Shown one piece after another: positions 63,416-64,000 of a stretch of DNA of 64,000 bases. The notes below the pieces were generated by a model, which worked only from the letters and a program-made list of their open reading frames with translations, made no database searches and had not been told where the DNA came from. Numbering within the stretch: position 1 is the first letter of the stretch; every line of letters begins with the position of its first letter. The translations under genes and the position numbers were made by a program. The stretch comes from Nostoc sp. UHCC 0702 (GTDB lineage: Bacteria; Cyanobacteriota; Cyanobacteriia; Cyanobacteriales; Nostocaceae), in contig CP071065.1 in NCBI GenBank assembly GCA_017164015.1, positions 1,491,409 to 1,555,408 on the forward strand. The letters run 5' to 3'.

Positions 63416-64000
63416 TTACAGCAAATCCATAAATTGATCTTGCCACAACTTAAAACAAACCCATCCTAATAAGAATATAATAATGCCACTAAGTAATGCG
63501 CTCAAAATTAAACTCAAATCAGGTAAAGCGCCTGATAAAGAAATCTGACGCAGGCTTTCAATTATCGGCGATAACGGATTCAATCTTAAAATAGGCTTAA
63601 CTTGTGTTGGAACAATCGCTGCTGGATAAAATACAGGACTAGTAATCCACAACACAAATACAACTAATTCATAGAAGTAAGGTAAATCTCTAAAAAACAC
63701 ATACAAAGCGCTTACTAAAAAACCAACCCCAATGGAAACTAATACCAGCGCCAAAGATGGAAAAAATAGTGCTAATACATTCACTAGATTCCTAGAGTTG
63801 AATAAAGTCATCACTGCTAGCAACGGAAACACTCCAACAGCAAACTGAAATACATTTGCAGCAACCATTGATACTGGAAATATACTTATAGGTAGCTGAA
63901 TTTTATTTAACAAAGGCCCATTTGCGACCACGCTACTCAAAGCTTGGGATGTAGAAGCTGAGAAAAAATTGATTACTACCAAGGCCGTAAACGCTGCCAA
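63416..64000 (-). CDS. ABC-2 permease of a polysaccharide exporter, partial
   Basis: The C-terminal 194 residues lie in the window; the N-terminus lies beyond its right end. Five or so membrane helices are visible, with KIQLPISIFPVSMVAANVFQ, FFRDLPYFYELVVFVLWITS and PVFYPAAIVPTQVKPILRLN. These match ABC-2 (Wzm/TagG) permeases, which pass glycans through the inner membrane. It pairs with the ATPase downstream. Confidence 0.93.
   Translation of the reverse strand: MAAFTALVVINFFSASTSQALSSVVANGPLLNKIQLPISIFPVSMVAANVFQFAVGVFPLLAVMTLFNSRNLVNVLALFFPSLALVLVSIGVGFLVSALYVFFRDLPYFYELVVFVLWITSPVFYPAAIVPTQVKPILRLNPLSPIIESLRQISLSGALPDLSLILSALLSGIIIFLLGWVCFKLWQDQFMDLL

Overview
The window is chromosomal DNA of a filamentous, probably heterocyst-forming cyanobacterium of the Nostoc type. 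This rests on dense GCGATCGC (HIP1) octamers, many tandem heptamer repeats between genes (the short repeats typical of this group), and cyanobacterial genes such as pipX, sepF, crtR, DUF3086/DUF3119 and a phototaxis-type receptor. No species can be named from the sequence alone.

Layout. 0.3-3.0 kb: a PixJ/PilJ-like receptor with MHYT, bilin-type GAF, PAS, HAMP and MCP parts. 3.2-5.4 kb: gene debris (GNAT and transposase fragments) and a tnpB-only element with a divergent ribbon-helix-helix gene. 6.0-11.1 kb: a lipid hydroxylase-like protein, a DszC/acyl-CoA-dehydrogenase-type flavoenzyme, a 21-bp tandem repeat, a PLP aminotransferase and a four-EF-hand protein. 11.1-14.4 kb: a NACHT NTPase with a young HEAT-repeat array. 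14.7-20 kb: a lipoprotein solute receptor, a small orphan protein, two hypotheticals and a Ski2/DSHCT helicase. 20.3-26.2 kb: a housekeeping block on the minus strand (der, ecfT, pipX, pipY, sepF, proC). 26.4-33.2 kb: a phosphoesterase, a 181-bp structured tandem repeat beside a Y1 transposase, a MazF-type toxin-antitoxin pair, plsY, DUF3086, DUF3119 and an MlaE-type permease. 33.7-39.3 kb: sppA, aroH, a PstS-like protein and a Ser/Thr kinase.

40.3-50.5 kb is the most notable region. Five genes on the minus strand read, in transcription order, GrpE-like factor, Hsp70, J-like/TPR protein, small helical protein, and a 1619-residue NB-ARC STAND NTPase with about 30 repeats. The helical protein ends with, and the STAND protein begins with, the same 20-residue Gly/Asn-rich motif. 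This suggests a receptor-effector pair using homotypic signalling, with its own chaperone machine. The island is bracketed by two inverted IS1182-family copies. Intact crtR lies outside one copy and a decayed crtR fragment outside the other, so the region looks acquired or rearranged at a crtR locus.

52.7-55.9 kb holds crtR and pyruvate kinase. 56.0-64.0 kb is a polysaccharide assembly and export operon on the minus strand: ABC-2 permease (cut by the window end), ATPase, methyltransferase and four glycosyltransferases. The methyltransferase seems to have lost its usual C-terminal tail by a one-base slip in an A run.

Identifications come from reading motifs and remembered family features. No database search was run.
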